Shown here piece by piece: positions 11,886 to 24,075 of a stretch of 64,000 nt of DNA; position 1 is the first letter of the stretch; every line of letters begins with the position of its first letter. Position numbers and translations under genes: made by a program. The notes under the pieces were generated by a model. The model made no database searches and was not told the origin of the DNA. It saw only the letters and a program-made list of their open reading frames with translations. Source of the stretch: Begonia masoniana. Lineage: Eukaryota; Streptophyta; Magnoliopsida; Cucurbitales; Begoniaceae. The DNA lies in assembly GCA_022432975.1 (NCBI GenBank), contig CM039502.1, positions 18,175,453-18,239,452 of the forward strand, given 5' to 3'.

Positions 11886-12235
11886 GGCTTCTTTCATCAA
11901 ACAAATTACACAAAGTCCAAGACTAAGTTTGACTCTTTTCGATGTAAAAGGCTGACAAAATCATAGTTCTCTATCATATCATCACTTTGTAATTAAAGCA
12001 AGGACAACAAAGTTAGCATTAGTTGCTTATGTTGTTTAACCATCTGTCATTGATGGTTCATCTTGTATTTTACATTGTGATTATTGTATTATTTTCTCGT
12101 CTTTGAATACATGTTTGAAGTTTTGCAAATGTATGAGACGGCACATTTTTCATTCTGGCTAAAAAGTTACATGTTTATTTATCTTCTTTGGGCTTTAAAT
12201 TTTGAATCTATACCATGTTCCGGTAATTTGTTCAG
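11886..12235. other. Intergenic or intronic sequence, no gene seen
   Basis: A/T-rich sequence between the Gypsy 3' LTR and the first recognisable exon of the next gene fragment. It is probably an intron of that gene, since the exon at 12236 has a good acceptor (TTCAG). Confidence 0.4.
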
Positions 12236-12732
12236 GTACAAGCCACTGTCAAAGAAATGCTTAATAGACATGAGCTGACAAGACCACTCGCAACAAAGGA
12301 ATTGGAATGGTTTGCAGTATGTATCAATTGTCAGATTAATGGAATTTCTATTTTGATTAACATTATAGTTAAGTTGTTGGTTTGATAATACTGATCATTT
12401 AATAGTAGTAATGAAAATCTTGCAGGCATCTGCTTTGTTGGCCCTACCTGTAATTATGCTGTTCAATCTTTGTTCTGCGATATTTAGGCAAGTGTGTTAG
12501 TAATTCATGTTTTCCTATTTTTAAAGCCTTATTTAATTACGATATTGTGAAGTATTTACATATTAAATTAGTTTCAAATCATGGATTTTGTTGAGTATTA
12601 TTTACCCAATAGTTTTCACTCAGAGATGACATTTAAATTTGTCTGATCACTTGCAGAAGAAAAGGAAAGAAACCGGTTCGAAATGCAAACCATGCACGTA
12701 GAAAGGTCAAAAGGGGGCATCATGAAAAGTAG
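12236..12732 (+). CDS. 3' end of an unrecognised gene: small protein with one membrane helix and basic tail
   Basis: Three consistent exons, at 12236-12316, 12426-12487 and 12657-12732 (stop TAG). They read V-Q-A-T-V-K-E-M-L-N-R-H-E-L-T-R-P-L-A-T, then a hydrophobic helix (ASALLALPVIMLFNLCSAIF), then a Lys/Arg-rich tail ending K-R-G-H-H-E-K. Phases join exactly. The second intron uses a GC donor (AG|GCAAGT), a known minor class. The N-terminal exons are not visible upstream; they may lie beyond the Gypsy insertion or the gap. I do not recognise the family. The architecture suggests a C-terminally anchored membrane protein. Confidence 0.5.
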
Positions 12733-13621
12733 ATTGTGCTAGCCTCTTTTTTCTTTTCAAGGGAAAGGTATTTCATGTTTATTCACTTACTTTCAGGAAG
12801 CTTCTTGTTCTCTACCGGCATTATAAAACACGGATATTTAAACCATTTGCATATGCATGTTCATACAAATACTAAGAGAATATTTAAGATGGAAGAATCT
12901 TATGCAGTTCCCTTCTGCGGAAATTTACACTTCTTTCAATCGATGATATTGATATTGTTACATTCTTCAATTTTATGGATAATCATTAATGTTACTTTTT
13001 GCATATCAATTTTAATAGAATGAAGTTATGAGCATAGGATTTATTTATTCTATATGATCCATCTTACAAGTTACAAGCAAGATATGGGGATAAATGGGAA
13101 TATATTTCTGTCAATGCCTTTGTAAGACCGACTTCAATTTTCGTATTATTACCTGGAATTCTTCTTATTGCAGATTGGATCTTGTTCTTCGGATGTACGT
13201 GAAGTCGTGGCTCGGTTGCTTTGTTTTTTTTTTTTCTTGTATAGAAAGGTAAGACGAGGGCTCCTTTGTTCCATTCCACCTAACTATACTTGGAAAAAGT
13301 TAAATGTATTGTGGGGTGCTTGGATTCTGTTGTTGGAGTTTGTAATTTTGTACCTTATTCTTTCTAGATCTTAGTGATAAAAACGTTTGATGCAATTCTA
13401 TCCTAATCTCCTCTCCATCAAAGTGGAAGGGCTTTGGTGGCTAGAGTTATAAATGGATCAGTACTATCTATGGCTGCCCCAATTAAAATTATCGGCCATC
13501 ATCTGCTTTGTTTAGACACTTTTCTGGAAAATTAAGAGGTAGAAAGGATGAGCATGTAAAATCAAAACTGGCAGTAAAAACATGTTTTGTCAACTGACAT
13601 GGCTTGTCTCCAATTTTGGAG
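12733..13621. other. 3' flank, no gene seen
   Basis: Likely 3' UTR and intergenic DNA of the preceding gene fragment. Short ORFs here have no recognisable motifs and A/T-rich composition. Confidence 0.4.
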
Positions 13622-15960
13622 GTACAAGGATGTGATTGATGCTTAGAGAACTAAAAGTAAGCTTAATAAGAAGGCCGGTAATTCTCAAAATCAACGCAAT
13701 GATCCATATTCATCGGCAGGCTCACTACTGCAGGAGGCAATGAAGGTATCGGTTGGAAAATGGATTTTGCAGCAGTTCCTAGTGATGGGGAAGATTCCAT
13801 CGACAGATTTAGAGAGGCTGATGTTGGTTTTTTAGGTCCCTACGCATGGCGGAATTTACTATTAATAATAATAATAGTGACATGCGTTACCCTGTGACTT
13901 TAAAACTATTTTAAAATCATTAAAAAATCATAAATTGGATCGTTAGTCTAAAAGAAATTATTTTTGAGAAATATGTAATTTTTCAAAATGTAAACAATTT
14001 ACATTGAGAAAATTTATTAGAATTAGATTGTGATATATTAAAAGAAAATACCTCTTGGAGCAACGCTTTTACTCAGGTACTCCCGTCTGATCTTAACAGC
14101 TTTAACTCAGGATCAGGTGTTTTTCTCGAAGACTTTGATACCGTCGAGTCTTCTCTAAAGATCTTTACACTTAAATCTCCTGATGTGTAGGCGTCTCTCT
14201 TACAAGAACAATACACTCTTATATTTCTGGAGAAACGTGTTCTCAACACATGAGACGTCTCTTTTCGATCTTAGAAAATGTTTTTCTAAAATCGAATACG
14301 GAAAGGTCACACCTTTTTCTCTAGGGATTTGTTTTTCAGTCGTTCTCTGTTGTCCTCTGTCAAATCACATTTGACAATTTTATAGATCTATTATAAAATA
14401 ATTTTTCAGATTTATTTTAATAAAAACTAATTTTTTTAAAAATAAATCTTATCTAATCAAATCTAATTTGATTAGCAGTTGATTTATCTAATAAATCAAT
14501 TTATCGATTAATCATATAATCTAAAAACAGTTTTTAGAATATATTTATGAAAACTACTTTTCAAGATAATCTCATCTTATGAGATTTTTCAGATCTACTT
14601 TTAAATAGTAAACAAACTATAAGTCAACTGTAGATCAAATCTAATTTGATCAGATTTTCCAAATCTACTTTTATTCAAATTTCAAAAATCTGATTTGATA
14701 GTTTGTTACATAACCACCTTAAATTTGAAGATCAAATCTCATCTGATGAGATTCTTCAAATCTAATTCAAATTCCTTAAAAATATTTCATCTAATGAGAT
14801 ATTTTATTTTGAATTCAAAATATAAAAACTATTTATATATTTTGAATAACAATATATTCATTTGAGTGTTTATAAATGATTAATCATTATTAATCATTTA
14901 TATATTTATTCTTATAACATGGAAATTAAATAGTGATATAAGATAACAGAGGGACCGATGGATCTATAGTTCTAAGCTCCAATAATATTTGTTAATTAAT
15001 ATAAACTTTTTATATTAAATAACACAATTATTAACTCTAGAATAATTCCACTAAATACCTAGAGTTGCACTCTTAGAACTATAAAGTATATTTACTCAAA
15101 GAAATGTCTATTGATATAGTCATTACATATGTATTAATCTCCATTAAGATTCGTAATAGAGCTAGGTATAAAATCCGTTAACCTCTCATATTACATCTTT
15201 ATCCTTGACTACCATTAGTTCTTTATTGAATAATTAATTCATAATATTTATGAATTTGCGCGCTAATTATTCAATCCCTGAACTAACAAACAAGGGAATC
15301 TTGTATTATGGATTTCATTGTATCAATGTTAGCATTCTCAGCTACTCATTTAATTTATTCCCAAAATACAAGGTTTATATAATGTAACTCATACAAAACT
15401 GTACCGAGTAAATCAAAAAATAAATTATAATGAAATAAGAGTCTACTAAATACAATGAATTAAGATCATACATATATGACCATCATTATGATAAAATTAA
15501 TTGTTCTTCATTCAACGGATATTATAAGAACAATATAATTTCATCTGGTCCAGTCCTATATAATCATATTATATAAAATACAATCACTTTATGTCACTAC
15601 ATATATAGTCGGGATATAACTATACGTTCTCAACAAAGTAAACTGTATTTATGACTTTATTAATTTGAAGATCATATACTTCAAATATAAGTCATGGACT
15701 ATTGTGATTATTTTTTTTTAAATTTAATCCCACATATATCAACATATATGTAAATTTAAAATTGCATAAATAATCAAGGATTTTTCTTTGAATTTATAAA
15801 GTATATCGAATAATGCAAACATAAAAATTAATCATAAAATTTATTTATTAATTACACCAATAAAAATGTTCATAACATTTGCTTGTTGGGCACATTATTC
15901 CCAACAGCTGATCCTCCTTCTCTAAAGACCCTGTTAAGTTCAGATAGCTCTAAATTGTAA
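13622..15960 (+). pseudogene. Short coding remnant split by a solo LTR
   Basis: When the solo LTR at 13822-15906 and one copy of its GCTGA target duplication are removed, a frame reads through the junction. From an internal Met at 13760 it gives M-D-F-A-A-V-P-S-D-G-E-D-S-I-D-R-F-R-E-A, then D-P-P-S-L-K-T-L-L-S-S-D-S-S-K-L and a stop at 15958-15960. The upstream part (13622-13759, with S-Q-N-Q-R-N-D-P-Y-S-S-A) is in another frame, so a frameshift or missed splice is implied. I do not recognise the protein. The Ser/Asp-rich ending looks like the disordered C-terminus of a nuclear or regulatory protein, which is inference. Confidence 0.3.
13822..15906 (-). mobile_element. Solo LTR, 2.1 kb, with 5-bp TSD GCTGA
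   Basis: Starts TGTTGG and ends CCCAACA, flanked by GCTGA at 13817-13821 and 15907-15911. The minus strand reads TGTTGGGAATAATGTGCC, a Copia-style LTR start. There is no primer-binding site, internal domain or second LTR, so it is a solo LTR left by LTR-LTR recombination. The interior is very A/T-rich and holds no gene. Confidence 0.85.
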
Positions 15961-16162
15961 ACGAAACTTCTTCCGAGCTGCATTGATGGCGGCGGAAGAA
16001 TTTTGGGTGTAGGGAGGATTCACTGTTTTTGATTGGTTGGAATTATACCTATTCGTCGTGCGCATTCATGCGGACATGCACGTGAGGGTTCATTATCCAT
16101 TCTTTCATCACACGAAGACTTCTTAGCAATTTGCCATTTCCAATTTGAAGTCGCTTCCAAGC
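15961..16162. other. Short intergenic stretch, no gene seen
   Basis: Unique-looking sequence between two solo LTRs, probably the 3' flank of the coding remnant that ends at 15960. Confidence 0.4.
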
Positions 16163-17418
16163 TGATAAGTGTGTATTTTACACACTTTATTATACTCTTT
16201 AATACTTGAATTGATGAGTTTTACTCAAAGTATATAAAAATTCTCATGTATTTGGTGAGTGTGTAGAAAAATTGGAGAATTACAGGTTTCGGTGAAATCA
16301 TTCCAGAAGAAAAGCGAGCAATTGTCGATCGATCAGATATTTTAATTGTTTTAATCTCAACCGTTGATCAATCGGCTATTTTAATTGATGGAGGTGTTTA
16401 AATCTGGACCGTTGAAACTTGTTTTAATCTTAGCCGTCGAAGATGATTGTGGGCTGGGCTTCAAATTAATTGATAAATAGGTTATATGTTAACCTAATTG
16501 AAGTGATTCAGAATAGAGGAGAGGCGAGAGAATTCAGAGAGGAGGGAGAGCAACCCTAGCGAGAAACCGGAACGAAGCGAGAGCTTCGAGAATTATTTTC
16601 AGCATAGTTTTTCTTTCCTTTTTTTTCTGAACTATGAACTTCTTTAATTTTAGTTTTATTTTCTTTTTTTCATTCATGAACTAAATTTATTTTCTAGGGT
16701 TATGATGTAACTGAAACTCGACTGTTTAATATTTCTAATTTAGTTTTTATTTTCCTTTTTCCGATATCGTGTTGAGTATTCTTGTCTGTTCTTCGTGCTT
16801 AATTTTGCCTGATCACCAAAATTAAGATTTTTAGGGTTGTTTCAAAAAACGGAAGTTGCGAAATAACTGGGCATTGATGAGTTTACCATAAACTGATTCT
16901 AGACTAGGGATAGCTAGGACTTTTATGTAGTTTTATGATTTTCTGCACTTAATGTATTCAACTGATTTGAGTTTGAGACCGGGAGGTGATAACCTGTTAG
17001 TTGGATAATATTATTATAGCTCGGGAGAGAATAATAATTAAAATAGAAAAATTGCTATCAACACTTAGGATTAAGAAATATTAACTAAATTAGGGATATT
17101 AAATAGGAAAGTGGATGTGAAATCAGAATCCCTAGATTCTTTCTTTCTTGATATTTACAAAATCTTTAATTATATTCCTGTCATTTATTTTAGTTTTCTA
17201 ATTAGTTTATCTAATTACTCTAGTTATTTAATTGTTTAATTTAAAATCAAATAAAACTAAAATCTTTTTAATAGAAATTAAAGTGTTTTAGTCCAATTAA
17301 TTTAAAATTGACTTAATTTAATATTTTAGTAAAATTATTCCTCGTGGGTTCGACTCTTACTTAAAAACTATATTACTTGTGCGACACGTACACTTGCGTA
17401 TCACGATTTTTTGCAACA
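16163..17418 (+). mobile_element. Solo LTR, 1.26 kb, with 5-bp TSD CAAGC
   Basis: Begins TGATAAGTGTGTATTTTACA and ends TTTTGCAACA, with CAAGC on both sides (16158-16162 and 17419-17423). The segment GTGGGTTCGACTCTTACTT near the end is typical of Gypsy (Tat/Ogre-like) LTRs. No internal domain is present. It sits only about 80 bases past the stop codon of the PPR gene and may contribute to its 3' region. Confidence 0.88.
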
Positions 17419-17498
17419 CAAGCTAGAGTTGACTGACAGTAAGCAAGCAACTCTTTCCAGCTCCGAAAAACGTCGAAATCGAAATTTATCAACGAACT

Positions 17499-19160
17499 TC
17501 AATTCTCCAGAATGGTTATGTCACTTTCGTCAGCTCCGTTCGGGTCGAAGGAAAGCAGCTCTATCATCCGTATCATCTGTCTTGTAAAAGGTTTTGAGAT
17601 GTCGCTAGAGAGAAACTCTTGAACCATATTATTAACTTCAATCATGCTACACCCCGGAGTTTTCTTCATATTTTTAGTTCTCATGAGCCTCCTTATCCTC
17701 GACATCCCGTCCCACTTTCTGAGATCTGCATAAATATTTGCAAGCAACACGTAGTTTCCTGCATCATCTGGTTCGAACTCCATCAGCCGGTTCATCGCGA
17801 TATTAGCAATCTCTAAATTGCTATGAATCCTACTCGAACTCAGAAGCGAACCCCAAATCTTCGAATCTGGCTTCATCGGCATCGTTTTTATAATATCGAG
17901 AGCCTGATCGAAGTTCCCAGTACGTCCAAGCAGATCGATCAAACATCCATAATGCTCGATTTCCTGATCCACTCGGAAATCTCTTTTCATGGAATGGAAG
18001 AAATTTAGCCCTTCATTCCATAGTCCTGCATGGCTACAAGCTGACAAAAGGCCAAGAAATGTAATGGCATTAGGCTTGATCTTTGATTTTTGCATTGCTT
18101 CAAAGAGTTCAATGGCTTGCTGAGCTTTCCCATGATTTGCAAACCCTAAAATCATAGTACTCCATGAAATCACATCCTTCTCTGGCATTTGATTAAACAA
18201 CTCCCACCCTCGATCCAGGCAGCCACATCGAATATACATTTCAATAAGAGCATTACAGATTTGCCTCATCTTCATAAACCCGTTTTTATCTGCGTAGAAA
18301 TGAATCCATTTTCCAGCTTCGAGAGCTCCAAGATGAGCACAAGCGGGTAAGACGGATAGAATAGTTACATCATCAAGTTGAACACTCATCTTTTGCATCT
18401 TCCAGAAAAAATCAAGGGCTTCACCGTAGCACCCGATTTGAGTGTAGCCTGAAATCATGGCCGTCCAAGAGACAGTAGTCTTCTGAGGCATTTCATTAAA
18501 CATGGCTCTTGCATGTTTCATCTGTCCTATTCTAGCATGCCCTGAAAGAAGACAGTTCCATGCAATTGCATCCTTTTCATGCATTTCATCAAACAATTTA
18601 CGTGCATCAGCGAGATTATTACATTTGACGTACATAGCCAGTAATGAATTTTCCATCACATGATTAGAATTTGGCCCCATTTTCCAAATTTGCGCATGAA
18701 CTTGCTTACCGAGATCATGAAGAAGAAGCCCCGAGCAAGATTTGATGACAAATGGGAAAGTGTATTCATCAGGGAAAATAAGCGGGTGAAATACCATTTG
18801 CTTATACATGGCGATCGCTAGATCATATGTGTGATTATGGGTATAAGCTCTGATCATTGCGTTGAACAAGTATAAATTTGGATCAAAAACTTGCTTAAAG
18901 AGCCAATTTGCGTAGACCATGTTCGCACAACCGCTGCAAACATCCACCATTTTCGTAGCCAAGTAATTGCTCTGTGTGAGTGAGAACTTGATTATATGGG
19001 CATGAGTTTTCTTCAACTCTACAAGGTTTGTGCAGTTTCGCAAAAGAGCAAAGAAGAAGCATTCGATTTCTTTGATGCTCAAGACGCTGATTCTCTGCAC
19101 CATTGACGACTTCAAGGAATGCATTTTAAGCTCTAACATTGCAGCAAAAGCTACGTACAA
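17499..19160 (-). CDS. MEF21: E-class pentatricopeptide repeat protein, MEF21-like mitochondrial RNA editing factor
   Basis: Intronless 553-codon ORF. It is similar throughout to Arabidopsis At2g20540 (MEF21), which is needed for C-to-U editing of the mitochondrial cox3 transcript. PPR motifs run from about residue 75 to 430 (LFNAMIRAYTHN, WNCLLSGHARIG, WTAMISGYTQIG, WSTMILGFANHG, FLGLLSACSHAG). E and E+ regions follow (HYGCLIDLLGRTG, MPMKPDSKIWGSLL, GNYVLLANIYADL, MKKTPGCSMIEVNN). No DYW deaminase domain is present, as expected for this subgroup. Alternative starts exist. The Met at 19103 (M-V-Q-R-I-S) best matches the family start; the longer frame adds 19 residues. An organellar targeting peptide is expected but not obvious by eye. 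I see no frame damage. Confidence 0.93.
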   Translation of the reverse strand: MYVAFAAMLELKMHSLKSSMVQRISVLSIKEIECFFFALLRNCTNLVELKKTHAHIIKFSLTQSNYLATKMVDVCSGCANMVYANWLFKQVFDPNLYLFNAMIRAYTHNHTYDLAIAMYKQMVFHPLIFPDEYTFPFVIKSCSGLLLHDLGKQVHAQIWKMGPNSNHVMENSLLAMYVKCNNLADARKLFDEMHEKDAIAWNCLLSGHARIGQMKHARAMFNEMPQKTTVSWTAMISGYTQIGCYGEALDFFWKMQKMSVQLDDVTILSVLPACAHLGALEAGKWIHFYADKNGFMKMRQICNALIEMYIRCGCLDRGWELFNQMPEKDVISWSTMILGFANHGKAQQAIELFEAMQKSKIKPNAITFLGLLSACSHAGLWNEGLNFFHSMKRDFRVDQEIEHYGCLIDLLGRTGNFDQALDIIKTMPMKPDSKIWGSLLSSSRIHSNLEIANIAMNRLMEFEPDDAGNYVLLANIYADLRKWDGMSRIRRLMRTKNMKKTPGCSMIEVNNMVQEFLSSDISKPFTRQMIRMIELLSFDPNGADESDITILEN

Positions 19161-19226
19161 GAAAATGCCTGAAGCAGAACAGCATATAGATAGCCACTAG
19201 CCAGCAACGATCCGATTAACGTAGAG
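19161..19226. promoter_or_regulatory. 5' flank of the PPR gene
   Basis: Short region between the PPR start and the point where similarity with window position 1 begins. The shared sequence (19227 onward) is probably the PPR promoter, which suggests that a PPR copy also lies just left of this window. Confidence 0.35.
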
Positions 19227-20020
19227 CGGAGCCCAGAAAAACCCATTATCATTATCAACCATATTATGCAGATTTTTGATGGTTTTGCAGATGGTGGATG
19301 GAGTAGTCCTCTGTTTTTTTGGTAGCTTTGGAGATGTATGTTGTGCAGAGAACAAACATGATGTCCGTTCTCTCCTCTCTATATTTTGTTGTGTGAATAT
19401 CAAAATGAATCTTAAATTAAGTGAGTATTTTCAAATAACTCGAGTTTTTAATTTAATTAATTGATTTTTCTTAATTACATATTTTTTAAAATATATTTTT
19501 TAAGATTTTCTCTAATAAATATTAGCTAAAACATAATTAATAAAATTAATTTATGAACAAATGATTCATTAATAAAATTTTAAAAAAATATAATCAATAA
19601 AATAAATTAAAGGACAAAATAATCATTTTAAAAATTGTTAACAGAATTAACTTAAATAATAACGCTAACATGATCATCGCTAACACTTCAAAGTCTGCGA
19701 TATCGATTGATGAAATTAAAAATTTAAAGTATAATTTGATTCAATTTTGATACTTTACCTTGTTTGGTTTTTACAAAACATTTTACCCAAATCAAAAACG
19801 AATGATATTTTGGGTATAAGAACAAGGTGAAGTATAAAAAGCAATGTTTTTCTATTTCAATGTTGGTGTTTAAGACAATTTTGGGTTACCTTTTCTATCA
19901 AGGTCCTCTTGTTAGCTGTGAACATGGCTTGTGTTTGCATGTTTGAAGAAATATATAAATTATCGAATTAATTCTCAACCCTCAAAACTTAATCTTTTAA
20001 GATTGTCAGTAATTTATGAC

Positions 20021-20143
20021 ATGGGTTTCATCCAATCTAGCCTCATAAGCAAGTATACCCATCAAAGAAAACTTTTTTGTACAGATTTTGCTGGTGCTTA
20101 TCCAGAGATAGATGAGATAAAACATTCTATTCAGAAATCTTGA
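20021..20143 (+). other. Copy-2 version of the small MG-starting ORF
   Basis: Same 40-codon frame as 720-842, here beginning M-G-F rather than M-G-C. The upstream in-frame Met at 19931 extends it to 70 codons. No family is recognised, and it may be chance. Confidence 0.12.
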
Positions 20144-20295
20144 TAGATATAAAGCATAGAAGATAAAAGTATTGTGATTCGACTTCTCGTAAATTCATGG
20201 CCACTCACCGGCTTTCCGCACCTGTTGATTCTCTTTTCCTGCAAAGCTAGCTTCTACATTCTTCTATATTTACTTTCACAGCTCACTTTTGAGAT

Positions 20296-23200
20296 TTAGC
20301 TTTTAAAGAAGGGATGTTCGAGGGCTTGACGGGCTGTAAGACGCTCGGAAGGATCATATTTCAATAAACCATACAGCAAATCTGTAATTGGGGATCTCGA
20401 GGACTCTACGCATTTTGATATCATATCCTGTGCAAAATAAAAGAGGCCACTGTCAATCTTAAATAATATACTTCCATGACTAGATGTGTAGAAAGCAAGA
20501 AAATAAGGTAGGCACCTTTAAACGATCAAGCTTCTTTACAGCTCTGATGCTCTCTCTTGAGACTGCTCCTTCAGGCCAGTTGAGATGCGATCCTCTCCTA
20601 AAGTACTTTTCCATGCTTTGACTGCATCGTGGCAGTAAGTTCTAAATGAGTTTATGAATGTTGACTACTTCAACAAAATAGACTCCGGACTCCAAATTCC
20701 AAACAAATATCGCATTGCAAACGCAGCATTCTGTTTAAGAAAAAAAAAAGAGTAAAGAATAAGTACTTAGCCCTCTGAATCATATGCCCTGGCAACGGTC
20801 CCAACACCATCTCCATCATTGCCATATGCTCCAAGTTCTCATGCGTCTGGAATAATGCTTCACCCTACAATAACGCAAACCTTACCAAGTTTACTTGAAA
20901 TTTCACACTTGAACAAGATCTAAAAGATCTTAAGCTATGCACAACTGACCGTGCAGAGCTCAACAAGTATGCAACCAACACTCCATAAGTCACATGGATA
21001 ACTCCACCCTAGACCTACACACATTCATAAGTGCCAGTAAGAATATAGTTGGACATATAGGGGAAGAGAAAAAACATAGGAAAACATGAAATAAGAAAAT
21101 ATCAGAAGCAAATGAAGGCGGGAAACTCTTTCATGGCAACACCACAGCTCGTTCACCTAGAATAACCTCAGGGGCTCTGTAATGCCTCGTAGAAACAATG
21201 GAGCTATGATTCTGATTATCAAACGTAGTACTACCAAAGTCAATCAGCTTAATTGCACTAGACTTGGGCAAACACCTGAACTGCATTTCAGCCGATGGTA
21301 CCCTCTGTATCATTTAAATTACCATCATCACCGAGTCTAACCTAAAATCCAATATTATACTTCTAAGTTTATAGATACCTTCCAACCAGGAAGCTTTACA
21401 TATTCAGAAGACACAAGAAGTATATTTTCTGGCTTCAGATCAGTGTGGATTAGGCGTAAATTATGCATATCTGTTGGATACGGTAAAGGAAGCAAAGTTA
21501 TATGATAAATATGAATATAGCAGTATTCCAAATTTACACATTGCTCTGTCCTTTGTCAGACACATAAGACCAGAATTAGTCCTGGTAACTAGCAGGAGAA
21601 ATACGATAAAATAGAAGCATAGAAAGTAGACCAAGTCCAAGAACAATCCACACACATGCTACAGAATCCAAAAGCTGGCGTCCAAATTCCCGAACAAGGT
21701 CCAAAGGAAATGGAGAGTATTTATTTCTCTTTAGAAAGTCAAATAAGCTAGGTCCAAGCTTCTCAAACACCTGATCAAACCATCCAAATTCATTCAAACG
21801 AAGGTTTCTGTTAAGTTACCAACTCCGCGAATAACCATACTGAATAGAACAATATCAACTGTCATGACCAATTTTTATAATCTTGATTTATACATAGAAC
21901 ATGTTGCTTATCTAAGTCCCTCGGGAAGAAAATCACTGTAAAACAACTTACTCAATCCAAGGTATTTATAAAGGCCATTCCCAGAGAAAACTAAAAAGTT
22001 GAATAATTGCACAAGACAAAATCTCTAGATTCAATATAACTGTTATTGTGAACAGTTAACTGGAATACTCACGATGCATATGTGATTGCGATAGTCAAAC
22101 CAGCTATGAATCTGTACACAACTGCACAAAGGGAACGTTGAAATTCAATCAACTCGCATAGTTCAGGTGAACTACTCATCTATCAATAGAACTACCAAAC
22201 ACACACCGAGAATTGCCATTGTCATTCTTCGCAAGATATTGAAGTATATCAACCTCGATCATTGCTGCATCGCGATATTTTCGTATGCTTCGAACAACCT
22301 TTATGGCCACATAGTCTCGTGTTTGACGGTCCCAACATTCCAAAACTCGACCAAATGTGCCTACAGCACTTGCAACATGCTGAGTGACTCAAGAAGAATC
22401 ACAAAAATGTAAAATCTTTGCATGGAGCAGGCTTGATAACTAACCTTCACCCATTTTTCCAAGTATTTTATCTGCCAAACATTATAATTAAGAACAATAA
22501 GTACTTTAATTGTTATTGTAATTACTATCTCAAAAAATGACAAAGAAGACCACAAAATCCCAAGTTCAAAGGAAAATTGATAGCTATGCTCAAAATCAGC
22601 TAAGTGTAAGGTACTTATGGATACAAAAATATTCAAATATCTCACTTCCAAATTTATAACAAAAAATAATAATTTTTGAACCTGAACTTTATAAAACTGA
22701 ATGATGCGTCGTCATAACTAGCAAGTGGACCTTAATAAAAAAAGTAACCCAAAATTGTCAAACCGGTAATATGATAAATATACCCCAAACTTCAAATAGG
22801 AAGTCAACACAAAGCTAAACTAACAGATACTTGAGAGAAAATGCAGGATGATTTTGTGGTAATTGAAAATTTTGATTCAGCATCCAGAAATACACTAGAA
22901 AACTTGCGTGATCGTGGTTCCCGGCTTAAGATAACTTTGATGGGTGTGATAAATCTCAATAACAATCACAATTTACAGTTTTAACAGAGACCACAAAACC
23001 AGATGTAGAATGACATAAAACAAACTATAAATTGCAGCGCAAGCTGACCAAACCAGAAAACTCACATCTCGGAGTGAGATTCTCGCCAAGATTAAAAACG
23101 TAGTGGCCCTCACGATCATCGTCCCTCATCGGAGGCGATCCAGCCCTTCCAATTCCTTCTCTGCGTACATTCAAAGCCCTTCGCGTCTACAAAAGAAGAC

Positions 23201-23396
23201 GATTCAATCAGCAACAATTCTCGCCTATTCAACATTACACGAACTTCAAAACCTATAATGGCTCTAAACATGCTACAAATTTAATGTTCATCCTCCAAAA
23301 CCCGTAACCCTAAATTCAACCAACCTCTTCTTCTGACGGTGCCGAGTCCCAAACCGCCCTATGTCTTTTCCTGGTTCGCTGCGTTTCCTTCTCCAT
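20296..23396 (-). CDS. AFC3: AFC3-like LAMMER (CLK-type) dual-specificity kinase, copy 2, intact
   Basis: Twelve exons (forward coordinates): 23325-23396, 23066-23186, 22445-22471, 22207-22360, 22073-22121, 21656-21770, 21379-21470, 21157-21304, 20950-21014, 20767-20864, 20516-20621 and 20296-20427. Together they make 1179 nt, or 392 residues, close to the 400 of Arabidopsis AFC3. Key residues: GEGTFGRV 72-79, Lys94 in [12 protein letters not shown] with Asp190, DFG 232-234, APE 254-256. The family signature EHLAMMERxLG reads [11 protein letters not shown] (293-303), with two unusual Met. The N-terminus is basic (K-R-H-R) then acidic (W-D-S-A-P-S-E-E-E). LAMMER kinases act in the nucleus on SR proteins. 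All splice phases join, so this copy looks functional. Confidence 0.92.
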
Positions 23397-23797
23397 CTAT
23401 TCAACATCCACTGCAATCATTCACGATTTCTCCCTCCACGACCATATGTCTCGTACATCTGCAATAACAACTCTGACAGAACATGCGAAAATTATGGTTT
23501 GTAAAGATTCAATCTAGACAGCACCAAATTCCTATCTCGTTTTTGTCCAGGAAGAGAAGCAAAGCCGAAGGAATATCGCCACGAATCACTCAGAAATCGA
23601 AGGTAAACGAGACATTCCCCTTTCTCGAACAAGATAGTCATTAAGTTTCGTCAATAGAATTATAGAGCAGCGTTAAAAGAAAAAACGAAAAATATATTAA
23701 TTTGATAAATGATAAAGATAAAATAAAATATATTAATTTTTCAATTTATCAATATTAAATTAAACAAACTCAGTCACTGTAAGATGGATAAAAAATA
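23397..23797. other. Upstream region of AFC3-like copy 2
   Basis: Presumed promoter and 5' UTR, ending at the MULE left terminus. The last nine bases (23789-23797, TAAAAAATA) are nearly repeated just outside the inverted MULE end at 32679-32687 (TGAAAAATA). Confidence 0.45.
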
Positions 23798-23877
23798 GGA
23801 TTAAGTGCAAAAAAAACCATGAAGTATGGGAAAAGGGCAAAAAAAAACCTCAAGTTTCGAAAGGGTAAAATAAAGCT

Positions 23878-24075
23878 CTGCGGGGGACCGCTCACCTCCC
23901 GCAGAGGGTGAAGAGCGTGCAGCGGGTACCCGCCTCAAATAATGCGGGCACCCGCCGCACGCGGGTGGTCACGCGGGTACCCGCCGACCCCCCGTGTTAT
24001 GCGGGAGGCATGCGGGCACCCGCGTGACCCCCCGCGCGACGCGGGTACCCGCATCATTGAGGCGGGTACCCGCTG
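23878..24075. repeat. GC-rich subterminal palindrome cluster of MULE copy 2
   Basis: Same GCGGGTACCCGC-type block as in copy 1, with a few substitutions (for example GGGTACCCGCCTC here against GGGTACCTGCCTC there). Confidence 0.75.
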
